This document shows positions 25,606 to 34,434 of a DNA stretch of 64,000 nt, one piece after another. The notes below the pieces were generated by a model. That model saw nothing but the letters and a program-made list of their open reading frames with translations, had not been told where the DNA came from and searched no databases. Where the stretch lies: NCBI GenBank assembly GCA_003169895.1, contig PNAE01000007.1:940314-1004313 (forward strand), written 5' to 3'. How positions within the stretch are numbered: the stretch's first letter is position 1; every line of letters begins with the position of its first letter. The position numbers and the translations under genes were made by a program. Source of the DNA: Gemmatimonadota bacterium. GTDB lineage: Bacteria > Gemmatimonadota > Gemmatimonadetes > Gemmatimonadales > GWC2-71-9.

Positions 25606-28600
25606 ATGACGCAGCGTTGTGTGAGAATTCTGGCCCGCGTGCTGTTGGTCGTTGCCGCGCTGGCCACCACGGCCGGGGTGTCTGCGCTGAGCGCGCAGGC
25701 GAACGGCAAGATTGAAGGGCACATTCGCGATCAGCAAGGCCAGCCGATCCCGAATGCCCGCGTGATCGTGGTTGGCACGGCATTCAGCGCGCCGGTCAAT
25801 GCGCAAGGGTACTACTTCATCGAGAATATCCCGCCAGGCACGGTGTCGGTGCGGGCCACCTACGTCGGGTTCCGGCCGTTGCAGCAGGACGGGTTGCGCA
25901 TCCTGTCGGGCCAGACGCAGACGGTGGACTTCACGCTGGAAGCCGCCCCGGTCACGTTGCAGGAGATCGTGGTGCACACCGAGATGAAGAACGCGCTGGT
26001 GCCGCGCGACGCGGTCTCCACCAAGCAGATCATCACGGGCGACATGGTGCAGAAGCTGCCGGTCGACCGCATCCAGCAGGCGCTGGCGTTGCAGCCGGGC
26101 GTGGTGCAGGTCAGCACCTGCACCAGCAACCCGCCGTGCAACCCGACGATCTCGGTGCGCGGCGGTCGCGTGGACCAGAACGCCACGTACATCGACGGGG
26201 TGCCGGTGCAGAACGGCATTCACACCGGGACGGCGACCGCGACGGGCGCCAGCATCGGCAACGCGCCGGGCGCACCGGTGCTGTCCCTCGCGACCAACGG
26301 GTTCGAGGACGCATCGGTCACGACCGGCGCCTCGTCGGCGGCGTTCGGCAACGCCCAGGCCGGCGTCATCAACATCTCGACCCGGACCGGTGGCAGCAAG
26401 TTGAGCGGCAACCTGGGCTACGAGACCGGCATGCTGGGCCTGGCCACCTACGGGCAGGGGCTGAACATCTTCTCCGGCTCGCTCAGCGGGCCGATCGGCA
26501 AGCACCTGACCTTCTTCGCGTCGGGGCGTGTCGAGGGGAACAACACGACCAATAACGGGAACCACGGCTACCTGTTCCCGGGCTATTCCGCGGTGGGCGT
26601 GGATACCACGTATCGGGTGGCGAACTTCGGCCAGGCGGGTCAGGCGGCAGCGGTCGACAGCGTCAATGTCAGCGTGTACAACTACGCCGTGACGTCGGGT
26701 GGCTGTAGCAACCCGTCGACGCAGGGCGGGTTCAGCGGTGCCGCGTTCGCGCCGATGGCGGCGAACTTCGGCACGAGCTGTATCACCAACCAGGCCTACA
26801 CGCCGCCCAGCACGAACTACTTCACGACCGACAAGCTGAACTACTCGTTCGGACAGGGATCGCGCGTCTCGCTCAGCTATCTCTACAGCGGCAACCAGAA
26901 TCGCGGGGTGATCGGGCAAGGGCCTTCTAGTGGCATCTTCGCCGGCGGCAGCGCGGCGTACGGGAACATCTCCGGCGCCAATGTCGCGACCTTGAACTGG
27001 ACCCAGACGCTGATTCGGCAGGCGACCCACCAGCTCACGCTCGATGCCTACATCTCGCGGCAGTGGAGCAACTCGATCACGGCCCCGCTCACCACCGCGT
27101 CGGAAGCCTCGACGCGGTCGTCACCGGGCGGCTTCATCACCCAGAAGCTGCAGTTCCGCTATAAGCCGAGCGACTATCCGGTCGATTCGACGCTGATCTA
27201 CAACACGCTGCTGGCCGCCAGCAACGTCCGGCACGGGATTCAGGACCCCAAGAACTCCGGCCAGTACACCGGCCTCGGCAACTTCGGCACCTGTTGCTCG
27301 ACCCTGCCACCGGACGGCGTGCCGTATTCGGCGGGCGGCGGCTCCACGGACGACAATGGATTGAGCTACAACAACGAGAATCGCTGGGTCGGGATCGCGA
27401 ACCTCGACTTCCAGGCCGACCGATACAACCGTCTCAAGGTGGGCGGCCAGTTCACCAACTACGACATCACCGACTACAGCTCGAGCGCCGCGGGCGGGGG
27501 GACCTTCACCGGCAAGCCGGTGGCGTATGATGCCTACGCCGAGGATCGGGTCGACTTGGGCGACGTCGTGCTCGTCGCCGGCCTGCGCTACGACTACTAC
27601 TGGTCGAAGGCGTGGCGCTGGAACGAATTCCCGGAAATCTCGAGCCGCAGCGTGCCGGCCAACTCGGGCGGCCCTGCGCGGAGCTTCACACAATTCGGCA
27701 AGGATTCGCTGTTTTGTCCGGTGGGGGCGGTCGCCAACGCCCAGGCCTTGTGTGCCCTGGTGCAGGATCCGTCGCACAACTATGTGTCGCCGCACCTGCA
27801 GGTGTCGTTCCCGGTCACCGACAAGACCAACTTCCGGCTGTCCTACGCGCAGAACGTGCAGGCGCCGGACTTCGGCATCATCTACGACGCCGCCCTGTAT
27901 GACATCAACGTCACCGGCCAGAACACCCGCGGCCGCTGGGGCAACGATCTCGACTTCGGCAAGACGGTGAGCTTTGAATTCGGCGCCCGGCACGCCTTCA
28001 GCGACGACATGGTGCTGGACGTGGCGGTGTACAACAACGACATCGTGGCGAACCCGTCGTTCCAGTTCGCCCATCCGATCGACCCGATCAACGGGCCTTC
28101 TGCGACCAACCCGACGGGTACGACGGCCATCCTCTATACCGCGGCGAACGTCGACTTCGGCAACACCCGCGGCATCGACCTCCGGCTCGACCGCCGCATC
28201 GGCAATTACTTCAATGGCTCGCTGACCTATTCGTTCCAGGACTCGAAGAACACCGGGACCGATCCCTTCTCCTACCTGGGCTTCTTCGAGCCGATCTCCG
28301 GCTTCCAGGGCACCCCGCCGACGGCGGCGCTGCCGACCGGCTCGTCACGGCCCCACTCGCTGACGGCGCTGTTCAACATCCAGCTCCCGGGCGACTGGGA
28401 GAAGGGCAACGTGCTCGGCACGATCCTCAAGCGGACCGGCTTCTTCATCACCGGCCGGATCGCGTCGGGCCTGGCCTACACCCAGTGCAACCCGACCGAT
28501 ATCGGCTCGGTGGGCGTCTGGTCTGGCGGTGCCGGGTCCGGCGCGGGTACCAACGGTACCAGCTGTGCCAACGCCAACGGCAACGGCGGCTTCAACGCGT

Positions 28601-29082
28601 CCCGCCTGCCGATGCTCAAGACGCTCGACGTGCGGATGACCAAGGACTTCAAGGTCGGCAAGTACCAGTTCACCGGCTACCTCGATGCGCGCAACATCCT
28701 GAACATCACCAACGTCGTGGCCGTGTTCAGCCAGACCGGGTCGACGTCGAGCGGCGCGAACGCCGAGCGCCTCTACGCGACCGACTCGACCGGGTTCGTG
28801 ACCTACGCCCGCCAGGTCGGCGAATACCGCAGCACGGACGGCGCGATCCTGCTGCCGAGCACAATTGCCGGGTGTGCCAAGGTGGTCGGCGGCACCAACT
28901 CGTTCGCCCCGGAGTGCTACTACTACATCCGGTCGGAACAGCGGTTCGGCAATGGCGATGGCGTCTACACCCTAGCCGAGCAGAAGGTGGCCTCGAACTC
29001 GAACCGCGCCTTCGCCAACAGCATCTGGAACTTCGTGACGGGCGCGCGCACCATCCGGTTTGGTCTTGAAGTGAACTTCTGA
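25606..29082 (+). CDS. TonB-dependent-receptor-like outer-membrane protein with carboxypeptidase-regulatory domain
   Basis: A 1158-residue outer-membrane protein. The ATG at 25606 has GGAGGA upstream. The signal ends ALSA before QANGK. Residues 35-115 form the carboxypeptidase-regulatory-like fold (GKIEGHIRDQQGQPIPNARV), residues 120-230 a plug domain (IQQALALQPGVVQV, ISVRGGRVDQNATYIDG), and the rest a long beta-barrel with alternating aromatic strands ending IRFGLEVNF with terminal Phe. This is the Oar/SusC-like architecture. No SusD-like gene follows. It heads a gene run with a large surface protein and PorV, so it may take up or move a substrate linked to that system. Confidence 0.9.
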   Translation: MTQRCVRILARVLLVVAALATTAGVSALSAQANGKIEGHIRDQQGQPIPNARVIVVGTAFSAPVNAQGYYFIENIPPGTVSVRATYVGFRPLQQDGLRILSGQTQTVDFTLEAAPVTLQEIVVHTEMKNALVPRDAVSTKQIITGDMVQKLPVDRIQQALALQPGVVQVSTCTSNPPCNPTISVRGGRVDQNATYIDGVPVQNGIHTGTATATGASIGNAPGAPVLSLATNGFEDASVTTGASSAAFGNAQAGVINISTRTGGSKLSGNLGYETGMLGLATYGQGLNIFSGSLSGPIGKHLTFFASGRVEGNNTTNNGNHGYLFPGYSAVGVDTTYRVANFGQAGQAAAVDSVNVSVYNYAVTSGGCSNPSTQGGFSGAAFAPMAANFGTSCITNQAYTPPSTNYFTTDKLNYSFGQGSRVSLSYLYSGNQNRGVIGQGPSSGIFAGGSAAYGNISGANVATLNWTQTLIRQATHQLTLDAYISRQWSNSITAPLTTASEASTRSSPGGFITQKLQFRYKPSDYPVDSTLIYNTLLAASNVRHGIQDPKNSGQYTGLGNFGTCCSTLPPDGVPYSAGGGSTDDNGLSYNNENRWVGIANLDFQADRYNRLKVGGQFTNYDITDYSSSAAGGGTFTGKPVAYDAYAEDRVDLGDVVLVAGLRYDYYWSKAWRWNEFPEISSRSVPANSGGPARSFTQFGKDSLFCPVGAVANAQALCALVQDPSHNYVSPHLQVSFPVTDKTNFRLSYAQNVQAPDFGIIYDAALYDINVTGQNTRGRWGNDLDFGKTVSFEFGARHAFSDDMVLDVAVYNNDIVANPSFQFAHPIDPINGPSATNPTGTTAILYTAANVDFGNTRGIDLRLDRRIGNYFNGSLTYSFQDSKNTGTDPFSYLGFFEPISGFQGTPPTAALPTGSSRPHSLTALFNIQLPGDWEKGNVLGTILKRTGFFITGRIASGLAYTQCNPTDIGSVGVWSGGAGSGAGTNGTSCANANGNGGFNASRLPMLKTLDVRMTKDFKVGKYQFTGYLDARNILNITNVVAVFSQTGSTSSGANAERLYATDSTGFVTYARQVGEYRSTDGAILLPSTIAGCAKVVGGTNSFAPECYYYIRSEQRFGNGDGVYTLAEQKVASNSNRAFANSIWNFVTGARTIRFGLEVNF

Positions 29083-29095
29083 CCCCGGCCCGGCG

Positions 29096-29121
29096 GTGGC
29101 GGCGGCATCGGCCGCCGCCAC
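29096..29121 (+). other. Intercistronic hairpin
   Basis: GTGGCGGCGGC and GCCGCCGCCAC form a perfect 11-base stem with loop ATCG, 14 bases after the receptor stop and 36 before the next ATG. There is no T-tract, so it may be a leaky terminator or an mRNA stability element. Confidence 0.6.
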
Positions 29122-29156
29122 GCTCCGGACGACTATTCAGACCCGAGGAATTCGCA

Positions 29157-32100
29157 ATGCATGCACTGCGTCGTATGTGGAAGGTCATGGCCGGGCTCGG
29201 CTTGGCAGCGTTCCTGATCGGTCTTGTGCCGGCGACAGCGTCGGCGCTGCCGCGGCTGCCGGGCCAGAAGCAGCCGTTCCGGCTGTTTGCCAAGGCGATC
29301 AGCTTCATCAACGTGAACCGGGTGTTCATGGGCATCAACGCCATTGGACAGGTCGGCGTTGACTCCACCGGTCTCGGCCAGACCCAGGGTGGTTACTGGC
29401 CACGCGGCACCGCCGACAACTACGTCTTCAACTCCGGCTTGCAGGTGGCCGGCGTGGTCCAGGGGGTCAAGTCGCCCGCGAATCCATGGGGCGGCGACAC
29501 GGCCGGCGGATGGTTCTTTGACGGCGCCGGCGGCCGCCAGCAGACCGAAGCCGTGACCCAGGTATACCAGTCGTTCAATTCGGGCGATCAGGCCAATTGG
29601 CCGGCCGATGCCTTTGTGCCGATAGGCGACGACGTCGCGAATATCTATGCGCCGGCGCTACAGGGGCTCCCCGCGGCGTCGCAGGGTGACGTGCATTTCA
29701 TCGCGTGGGAAGGAAACCCGGCGTTCAATCTTGCCCGCACGCATCCCCTGGGAGTTCTGGTTGATTACCGCCTTCTGGCGTGGAACTATCCGGCCGGTGC
29801 GCAGGACATCGTGTTTCTCGTGGCGACGGTGTACAACGTGACCTCGGCCAATGCGGCGGACTATGCGCAGCACCGGCCCGGCATCCAGCCGATCCTGCTG
29901 GCGCAGGGCGCGAAGTTCCAGTTGCTCAACAACGCCCACTTCGGCATCACGCTGCCAGCGGGCGGTTACACCATCGGCCCGATGTTCATCGCTGCCGCTG
30001 CCGACAACGACGTCGGTACCGTGGGCTCCAATTACAACGGCGTGATGCTGCCGTTCGCGATGGAGTACACGTACGACGGTCCGTTCGGCAACAACGCCGC
30101 CGGCTGGAAGTTCGACCCCGGCATTTTCGGCCCGCCGTTCTTTACGGGCATCGGGTTCGTGGGGTACAAGTACCTCAAGGGGCCCGACGGCCCGGGCGCG
30201 ATCGGGCTGGCGACGACATTCTGCAACGGCAATTGCGGCGGCACCAGCGGCCACGCCGATCCGGGCAGCACCGTCATCAACTACCGCCTCCTCGCCGGCA
30301 CGCCCGCGCCAACCGACGGCCAGTGCAACATCACCTCCCCCGGGAAGACCCAGGCCGAGATCCACGTCTGCTTCATGCTGCTCGGTTCGGTGGGCGCTGA
30401 CACCCGCATGGCAGAGTCATCGACTCCGCTCACGCTCGCGCCGGGTGAAGCCAAGTCGATCGTCGTTGCCTACATCTTCGCGCCGCCGGTTGCCATCCCG
30501 GGTTTCACGCCCAACGGCATCAACGTCGATCCGGGTAACGTGACGTGGAGCAACTCGGGCGATTCGATGGCGATCCACGGTGGCCTGAACCGGGTCGATT
30601 CGATCAGCGGGTTTGTCAAGTACAACGGCCCCACGTTCAACTCCGACGGCAGCGACCACACGCCGCTGCAGAGCGAGTTCACCGTGGTCAAGGGGTCGTT
30701 GCTCGGCAAGGCACTGGTGGCACAGCAACTGTTCGACACGCACTTCCTGCAGGAATTCGCGCCTGAATCGCCGCAGTTCTTCCTGATCCCCGGCGACAAG
30801 CAGGTGACCGTGTTGTGGAAGCCGTCTCCGACGGAGACCACCGGCGATCCGTTCTTCCAGATCGTCGGCTTTCCAACTCAGGTTGTCAACGGCCAGACGG
30901 TGGCGAACCTGCTATACGATCCGAACTATCGCAAGTTTGACGTCGAAGGCTATCGTATCTATCGCGGCCGCAGCGACCAGCCGAGTGCGCTCAAGCTGCT
31001 GGTGCAGTTCGATTATGCCGGTACGACGTTCTCTGACTTCACCGGGACCGTGCTGAACGGCAACTGCGCTCCGGAACTGGGCATCCTGACGGATTGCCCG
31101 GTGGCTTTCCCGACGCCGGCGAACCCGGTCCCACCGCTCACGGCGTTCACGGTGCACAACGACTACAACATCGGCCCGACCAATGGACTACCGTTGATCT
31201 TCGTCGACCAGACCTCAGGGACTCGGGTCGCGTTGCTCGGCGGACTCACCTCGCTGGCGGTCGTCACCGATACCACCGTGCAAGGCGCGCAGGAAGGGTC
31301 CTTCCCTCCCCTCAAGGACACCGGGGTGCCGTTCATCTTTGTCGACAAGGCCGGCGCGCCGGGGTGTGCCAACTGCGGCGTGAACAACGGCGTGACCTAT
31401 TTCTACTCGGTGACCGCGTTCGACGTGAACGCGCCGGGCCACGGTCCGACCTCACTCGAGTCGTCCAAGCTCACCAAGACGGTGACGCCGGGGGCCGTGG
31501 CGGCCAATTACGTCAACAGCGCCACCAGCCAGCTCGGCACATTCGGCCGCGGTGGCGTGTTGTTGACCGACAGCATCATGCCGACCATCGACACCACCAC
31601 CGGCGAGTTCAGCAAGGCGTTCCCGCGGGCGGATGGACTCACGGTGTCGCTTGCCGGGTTCCCGACCCAGTTGCTCAGCGGAGCTGGCGCGGCGGGCTTG
31701 CAGTATGACTCGACCTCGATCACGGCCTTCGTGCCCGACGACCACATCAGCGTTGTTGACTGGTTCACCGCGGGCGCGTCGGTCGTCAGCGTGCCGCTGA
31801 ACATCGGCGCGACGTCTGGCACTACGACGGCCTCCGGCAGCTTTACCGCCCTCGCCGTCGATTCGGCCGCGGCCGCTCGGTTCGGTGGTGGTGCCGGATT
31901 CCGCGTCGGGGGCACGTTCTCGGTCACCAGGCAGGCTTCGTACACCTCCGGCCTTTCCGGCCGCTCGTGCGTCAATGGCGGCGTCAGCCCTCCCGCCGGC
32001 AAGGCTGGATTCTGCTATCTCTACGGTCCGCGCTGGTTCAGCGGGGCCAACGAGAACACGGCCGACCCCAACGCCAACAGCCCAGTGGCCAATACAGGTG

Positions 32101-33149
32101 GCACAGTCGCCGCTAATTACAACAACGCCGGTGGGCTGCCCGGCGTGGCCACGATATATTATCCGACCGCGTACGGTTACTTCACCGGCAGCAACTGGCG
32201 CGCGTTCGACGAGCAAGTTTCGGTGTTCGCGACCGCGGCGGACTACAAGCTGTACTGGGGCGCCGCCGGCACGATCGATTCCGTAATCGACGTCACCGAC
32301 AACGAGCCGGTGCCATTCAAGTCGACGATCGGATCGAGTTGGGGCGTGCTGAATGCCTCGGCCGCTACCGTGACCGGCAGCTATGACGGCAGGCCGGAAC
32401 TGACCGTGACGGACTTCACCTGCGTGGCCCCGCTTCGTACGCTCCCGGGCGGTACCGCCCAGTGTCCGGGCGCCAATTTCGCGCTCTCCAACACGGTGGT
32501 GCCGGGACCGGTGGCGTTCGCCTCCGGGTCGGTCGGCAACAACAAGACCGTCGCTGCCGCGCCCAACAACGGATTCGGTCTGTACCTCAAGGGCCGGGTT
32601 TTCCTGATCGAACTCACCGGCGGTACCGTGCCAACGGCCGGCACGGTCTGGACCGAGCGCGACTACATCGGCAACATCTTTGGCGGTAACTCCAAGGACC
32701 CCTCCGCAGGAGCGGCGGGGGCAGGCGGCACCTACGCATTCGTTCCGGCGCTGCCGCAGCCGTTCACCGCACCAGGTACCGCCGTGCAGCTGCAGTTCAA
32801 TGTCACCAATCAGTTGTTGACCGCGGACGCGGCGGCTGTCGCCAAGGTGCACACGGTGCCTGATCCATACTACGTGACCAGCGCCTTCGAAAACTCGATC
32901 AACAACAAGGACATCCAGTTCGTCAACGTGCCGGTGGGTGCCACGATCCGCATCTACTCGTCCAGCGGCGTGCTGCTCCGGGTGCTGCAGAACAACACCA
33001 CCGTGTTCAGTGGCATCGTCCACTGGAACGTGCGCAACCGCACCAACCAGTTCGTGGCGAGCGGCGTGTACTTCTACAACGTCGAGGCCGCGGGAGTCAG
33101 CTATACCGGTCGCATGACCATCGTCAACTATGCCAGCACGGTGCAGTAA
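29157..33149 (+). CDS. Large secreted surface protein with C-terminal sorting-like (FlgD/Por-type) domain
   Basis: A 1330-residue exported protein. The signal peptide is KVMAGLGLAAFLIGLVPATA then SA; cleavage would leave LPRL, or QKQPF if cut after LPG. The middle is rich in Gly, Asn and Thr. A fibronectin-III-like module near residues 550-630 reads VTVLWKPSPTETTGDPF and later FDVEGYRIYRGRSDQP; another near 725-760 reads GVTYFYSVTAFDVNAPG. The last 85 residues follow the FlgD-Ig/T9SS type A pattern: IRIYSSSGVLLRVL, WNVRNRTNQFVASGVYFYNV, YTGRMTIVN. Such domains guide substrates to the type IX translocon. PorV follows directly. Biological role unknown; the family appears to be a lineage-typical surface protein. 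Confidence 0.75.
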   Translation: MHALRRMWKVMAGLGLAAFLIGLVPATASALPRLPGQKQPFRLFAKAISFINVNRVFMGINAIGQVGVDSTGLGQTQGGYWPRGTADNYVFNSGLQVAGVVQGVKSPANPWGGDTAGGWFFDGAGGRQQTEAVTQVYQSFNSGDQANWPADAFVPIGDDVANIYAPALQGLPAASQGDVHFIAWEGNPAFNLARTHPLGVLVDYRLLAWNYPAGAQDIVFLVATVYNVTSANAADYAQHRPGIQPILLAQGAKFQLLNNAHFGITLPAGGYTIGPMFIAAAADNDVGTVGSNYNGVMLPFAMEYTYDGPFGNNAAGWKFDPGIFGPPFFTGIGFVGYKYLKGPDGPGAIGLATTFCNGNCGGTSGHADPGSTVINYRLLAGTPAPTDGQCNITSPGKTQAEIHVCFMLLGSVGADTRMAESSTPLTLAPGEAKSIVVAYIFAPPVAIPGFTPNGINVDPGNVTWSNSGDSMAIHGGLNRVDSISGFVKYNGPTFNSDGSDHTPLQSEFTVVKGSLLGKALVAQQLFDTHFLQEFAPESPQFFLIPGDKQVTVLWKPSPTETTGDPFFQIVGFPTQVVNGQTVANLLYDPNYRKFDVEGYRIYRGRSDQPSALKLLVQFDYAGTTFSDFTGTVLNGNCAPELGILTDCPVAFPTPANPVPPLTAFTVHNDYNIGPTNGLPLIFVDQTSGTRVALLGGLTSLAVVTDTTVQGAQEGSFPPLKDTGVPFIFVDKAGAPGCANCGVNNGVTYFYSVTAFDVNAPGHGPTSLESSKLTKTVTPGAVAANYVNSATSQLGTFGRGGVLLTDSIMPTIDTTTGEFSKAFPRADGLTVSLAGFPTQLLSGAGAAGLQYDSTSITAFVPDDHISVVDWFTAGASVVSVPLNIGATSGTTTASGSFTALAVDSAAAARFGGGAGFRVGGTFSVTRQASYTSGLSGRSCVNGGVSPPAGKAGFCYLYGPRWFSGANENTADPNANSPVANTGGTVAANYNNAGGLPGVATIYYPTAYGYFTGSNWRAFDEQVSVFATAADYKLYWGAAGTIDSVIDVTDNEPVPFKSTIGSSWGVLNASAATVTGSYDGRPELTVTDFTCVAPLRTLPGGTAQCPGANFALSNTVVPGPVAFASGSVGNNKTVAAAPNNGFGLYLKGRVFLIELTGGTVPTAGTVWTERDYIGNIFGGNSKDPSAGAAGAGGTYAFVPALPQPFTAPGTAVQLQFNVTNQLLTADAAAVAKVHTVPDPYYVTSAFENSINNKDIQFVNVPVGATIRIYSSSGVLLRVLQNNTTVFSGIVHWNVRNRTNQFVASGVYFYNVEAAGVSYTGRMTIVNYASTVQ

Positions 33150-33169
33150 CCGTCCAACGATCTACACCT

Positions 33170-33202
33170 GGTCCGGCGTGTCGCGTGAGCGGCCGCCGGA
33201 CC
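33170..33202 (+). other. Intercistronic hairpin before porV
   Basis: GGTCCGGC (33170-33177) and GCCGGACC (33195-33202) form an 8-base stem with a 17-base loop, just before the AAGGAGA ribosome-binding site of the next gene. It could tune the expression of PorV relative to the surface protein. Confidence 0.45.
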
Positions 33203-33218
33203 GAAGGAGACAAACCCG

Positions 33219-34370
33219 ATGATTCGGTTCTCTGTTCTGAAGGTCGCGACGGCCGGTGCACTGCTGATGGTCCCGACGATCGCTACAGCGCAATCCAGCA
33301 CCGGTAACGACAACACCGGTTACGGCACCACGGCCGCAGAGTTCCTGCTGCTCGGCGCCAACGCCCGCGGCATGGCGCTCGGCGGTGCCTACGCCGCGGT
33401 CGCCACCGATATCGGCGGCCTCAACGCCAACCCCGGTGCCGTGGCGCTACTCAAGCGCCCGGTCATCCAGGGATCGCAGCTGCAATACGTCGCCGGCAGC
33501 AAGCTCAACTGGGGTGCCGTCGCGCTGCCGTTCGGTGGCGGCTCGAGCGTCGTCGGCTTCCAGCTCGGCACCTTCGGCTTCTCCGATCAGCCGGTATACA
33601 CGGCGCAGCAGCCGGAGGGTACCGGGGCCTTCTACTCGGTCAGCGAGACGTTCGTGGCCGCCACGATCGCGAAGAACTTCTCCGACCGGTTCTCCGTGGG
33701 CATCACGGCGAAGGGCATCATGGACAAACTGGGCGACGTCAGCGGCAACGCGTTCGCGGTCGACTTCGGCACGCACTTCCATTCGCAGCTGGGTGGCAAG
33801 GCGGTGCGGTTTGCGTTCGCGCTCTCGAACCTCGGCACCAACATGAGCTATTCGGGTCAAGGCCTGAACCAGGTCATCCCGCGCACCGGCACCAGCGACA
33901 CGCTGCCCGGGGCAACGACGGTGACGCAGCTCGGGGTACCGATCGGGTACCTGGCTAGCGATTTCGGCCTGCCGACCATCTTCCGGGTGGCGCTGGCCTA
34001 TGACATCGTGTCGGCCAAGGACGCCAAGTTCACGCTGATGGGCGAATTCAATCAGATGCGGTCTAACCGCGGCGCATTTGGCGGTGGTGCCGAGTTCGCT
34101 GCCGACCACATCGGTGGCTCGGGCTTTGGCATCGCGCTGCGCGGCTCGTACAGCTACAACCCGTCGCTGAGCTACAGCAACGCCGGTTTCACCAACGGCG
34201 ATGGCAGTGCCTACGTGCAGCCGAGCGCCGACAAGTCGGCCGGCCTGGCCTACGGCGGCGGCATCTGGCTCGCGGCCAAGAGCGGCTTCCAGCTCGGCTT
34301 CGATTATGCGCTGCGCAAGATGGGCACCATCGGCGACGTCAGCTTCTACACCGTCACGCTGGGCTGGTAA
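33219..34370 (+). CDS. porV: PorV/PorQ-family outer-membrane barrel protein
   Basis: A 383-residue barrel protein. The signal ends TIATA before QSSTG. The family opening is clear: AAEFLLLGANARGMALGGAY, then AAVATDIGGLNANPGAVALL. It resembles FadL-like barrels of the PorV/UPF0164 group. The C-terminus DVSFYTVTLGW is a barrel-closing strand. In Bacteroidetes PorV receives type IX substrates from the SprA translocon and passes them to the attachment complex. Its position directly after a protein with a sorting-like C-terminus, and in the same window as SprA, supports that function here. The gene symbol is by family resemblance; PorQ is the alternative. Confidence 0.82.
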   Translation: MIRFSVLKVATAGALLMVPTIATAQSSTGNDNTGYGTTAAEFLLLGANARGMALGGAYAAVATDIGGLNANPGAVALLKRPVIQGSQLQYVAGSKLNWGAVALPFGGGSSVVGFQLGTFGFSDQPVYTAQQPEGTGAFYSVSETFVAATIAKNFSDRFSVGITAKGIMDKLGDVSGNAFAVDFGTHFHSQLGGKAVRFAFALSNLGTNMSYSGQGLNQVIPRTGTSDTLPGATTVTQLGVPIGYLASDFGLPTIFRVALAYDIVSAKDAKFTLMGEFNQMRSNRGAFGGGAEFAADHIGGSGFGIALRGSYSYNPSLSYSNAGFTNGDGSAYVQPSADKSAGLAYGGGIWLAAKSGFQLGFDYALRKMGTIGDVSFYTVTLGW

Positions 34371-34434
34371 TCGTCTTGATGTCACACCTCTCGCATCGGA
34401 CGCCCAAGGTGACCCGCGACGCGACGGCAGAGCA

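Noticed and set aside
25453..27030. Long open frame antisense to the first TonB-type receptor
   Set aside because: It is rich in Arg, His, Gly and Ala with no motif, and mirrors the G/C-biased third positions of a well-supported receptor gene.
25606..29082. SusC of a polysaccharide-utilisation locus
   Set aside because: No SusD-like lipoprotein or glycoside hydrolase is next to it; only the general receptor class is supported.
31452..33023. Long open frame antisense to the large surface protein
   Set aside because: Low-complexity composition with no signal or domain; the plus-strand frame has a signal peptide and recognisable modules.
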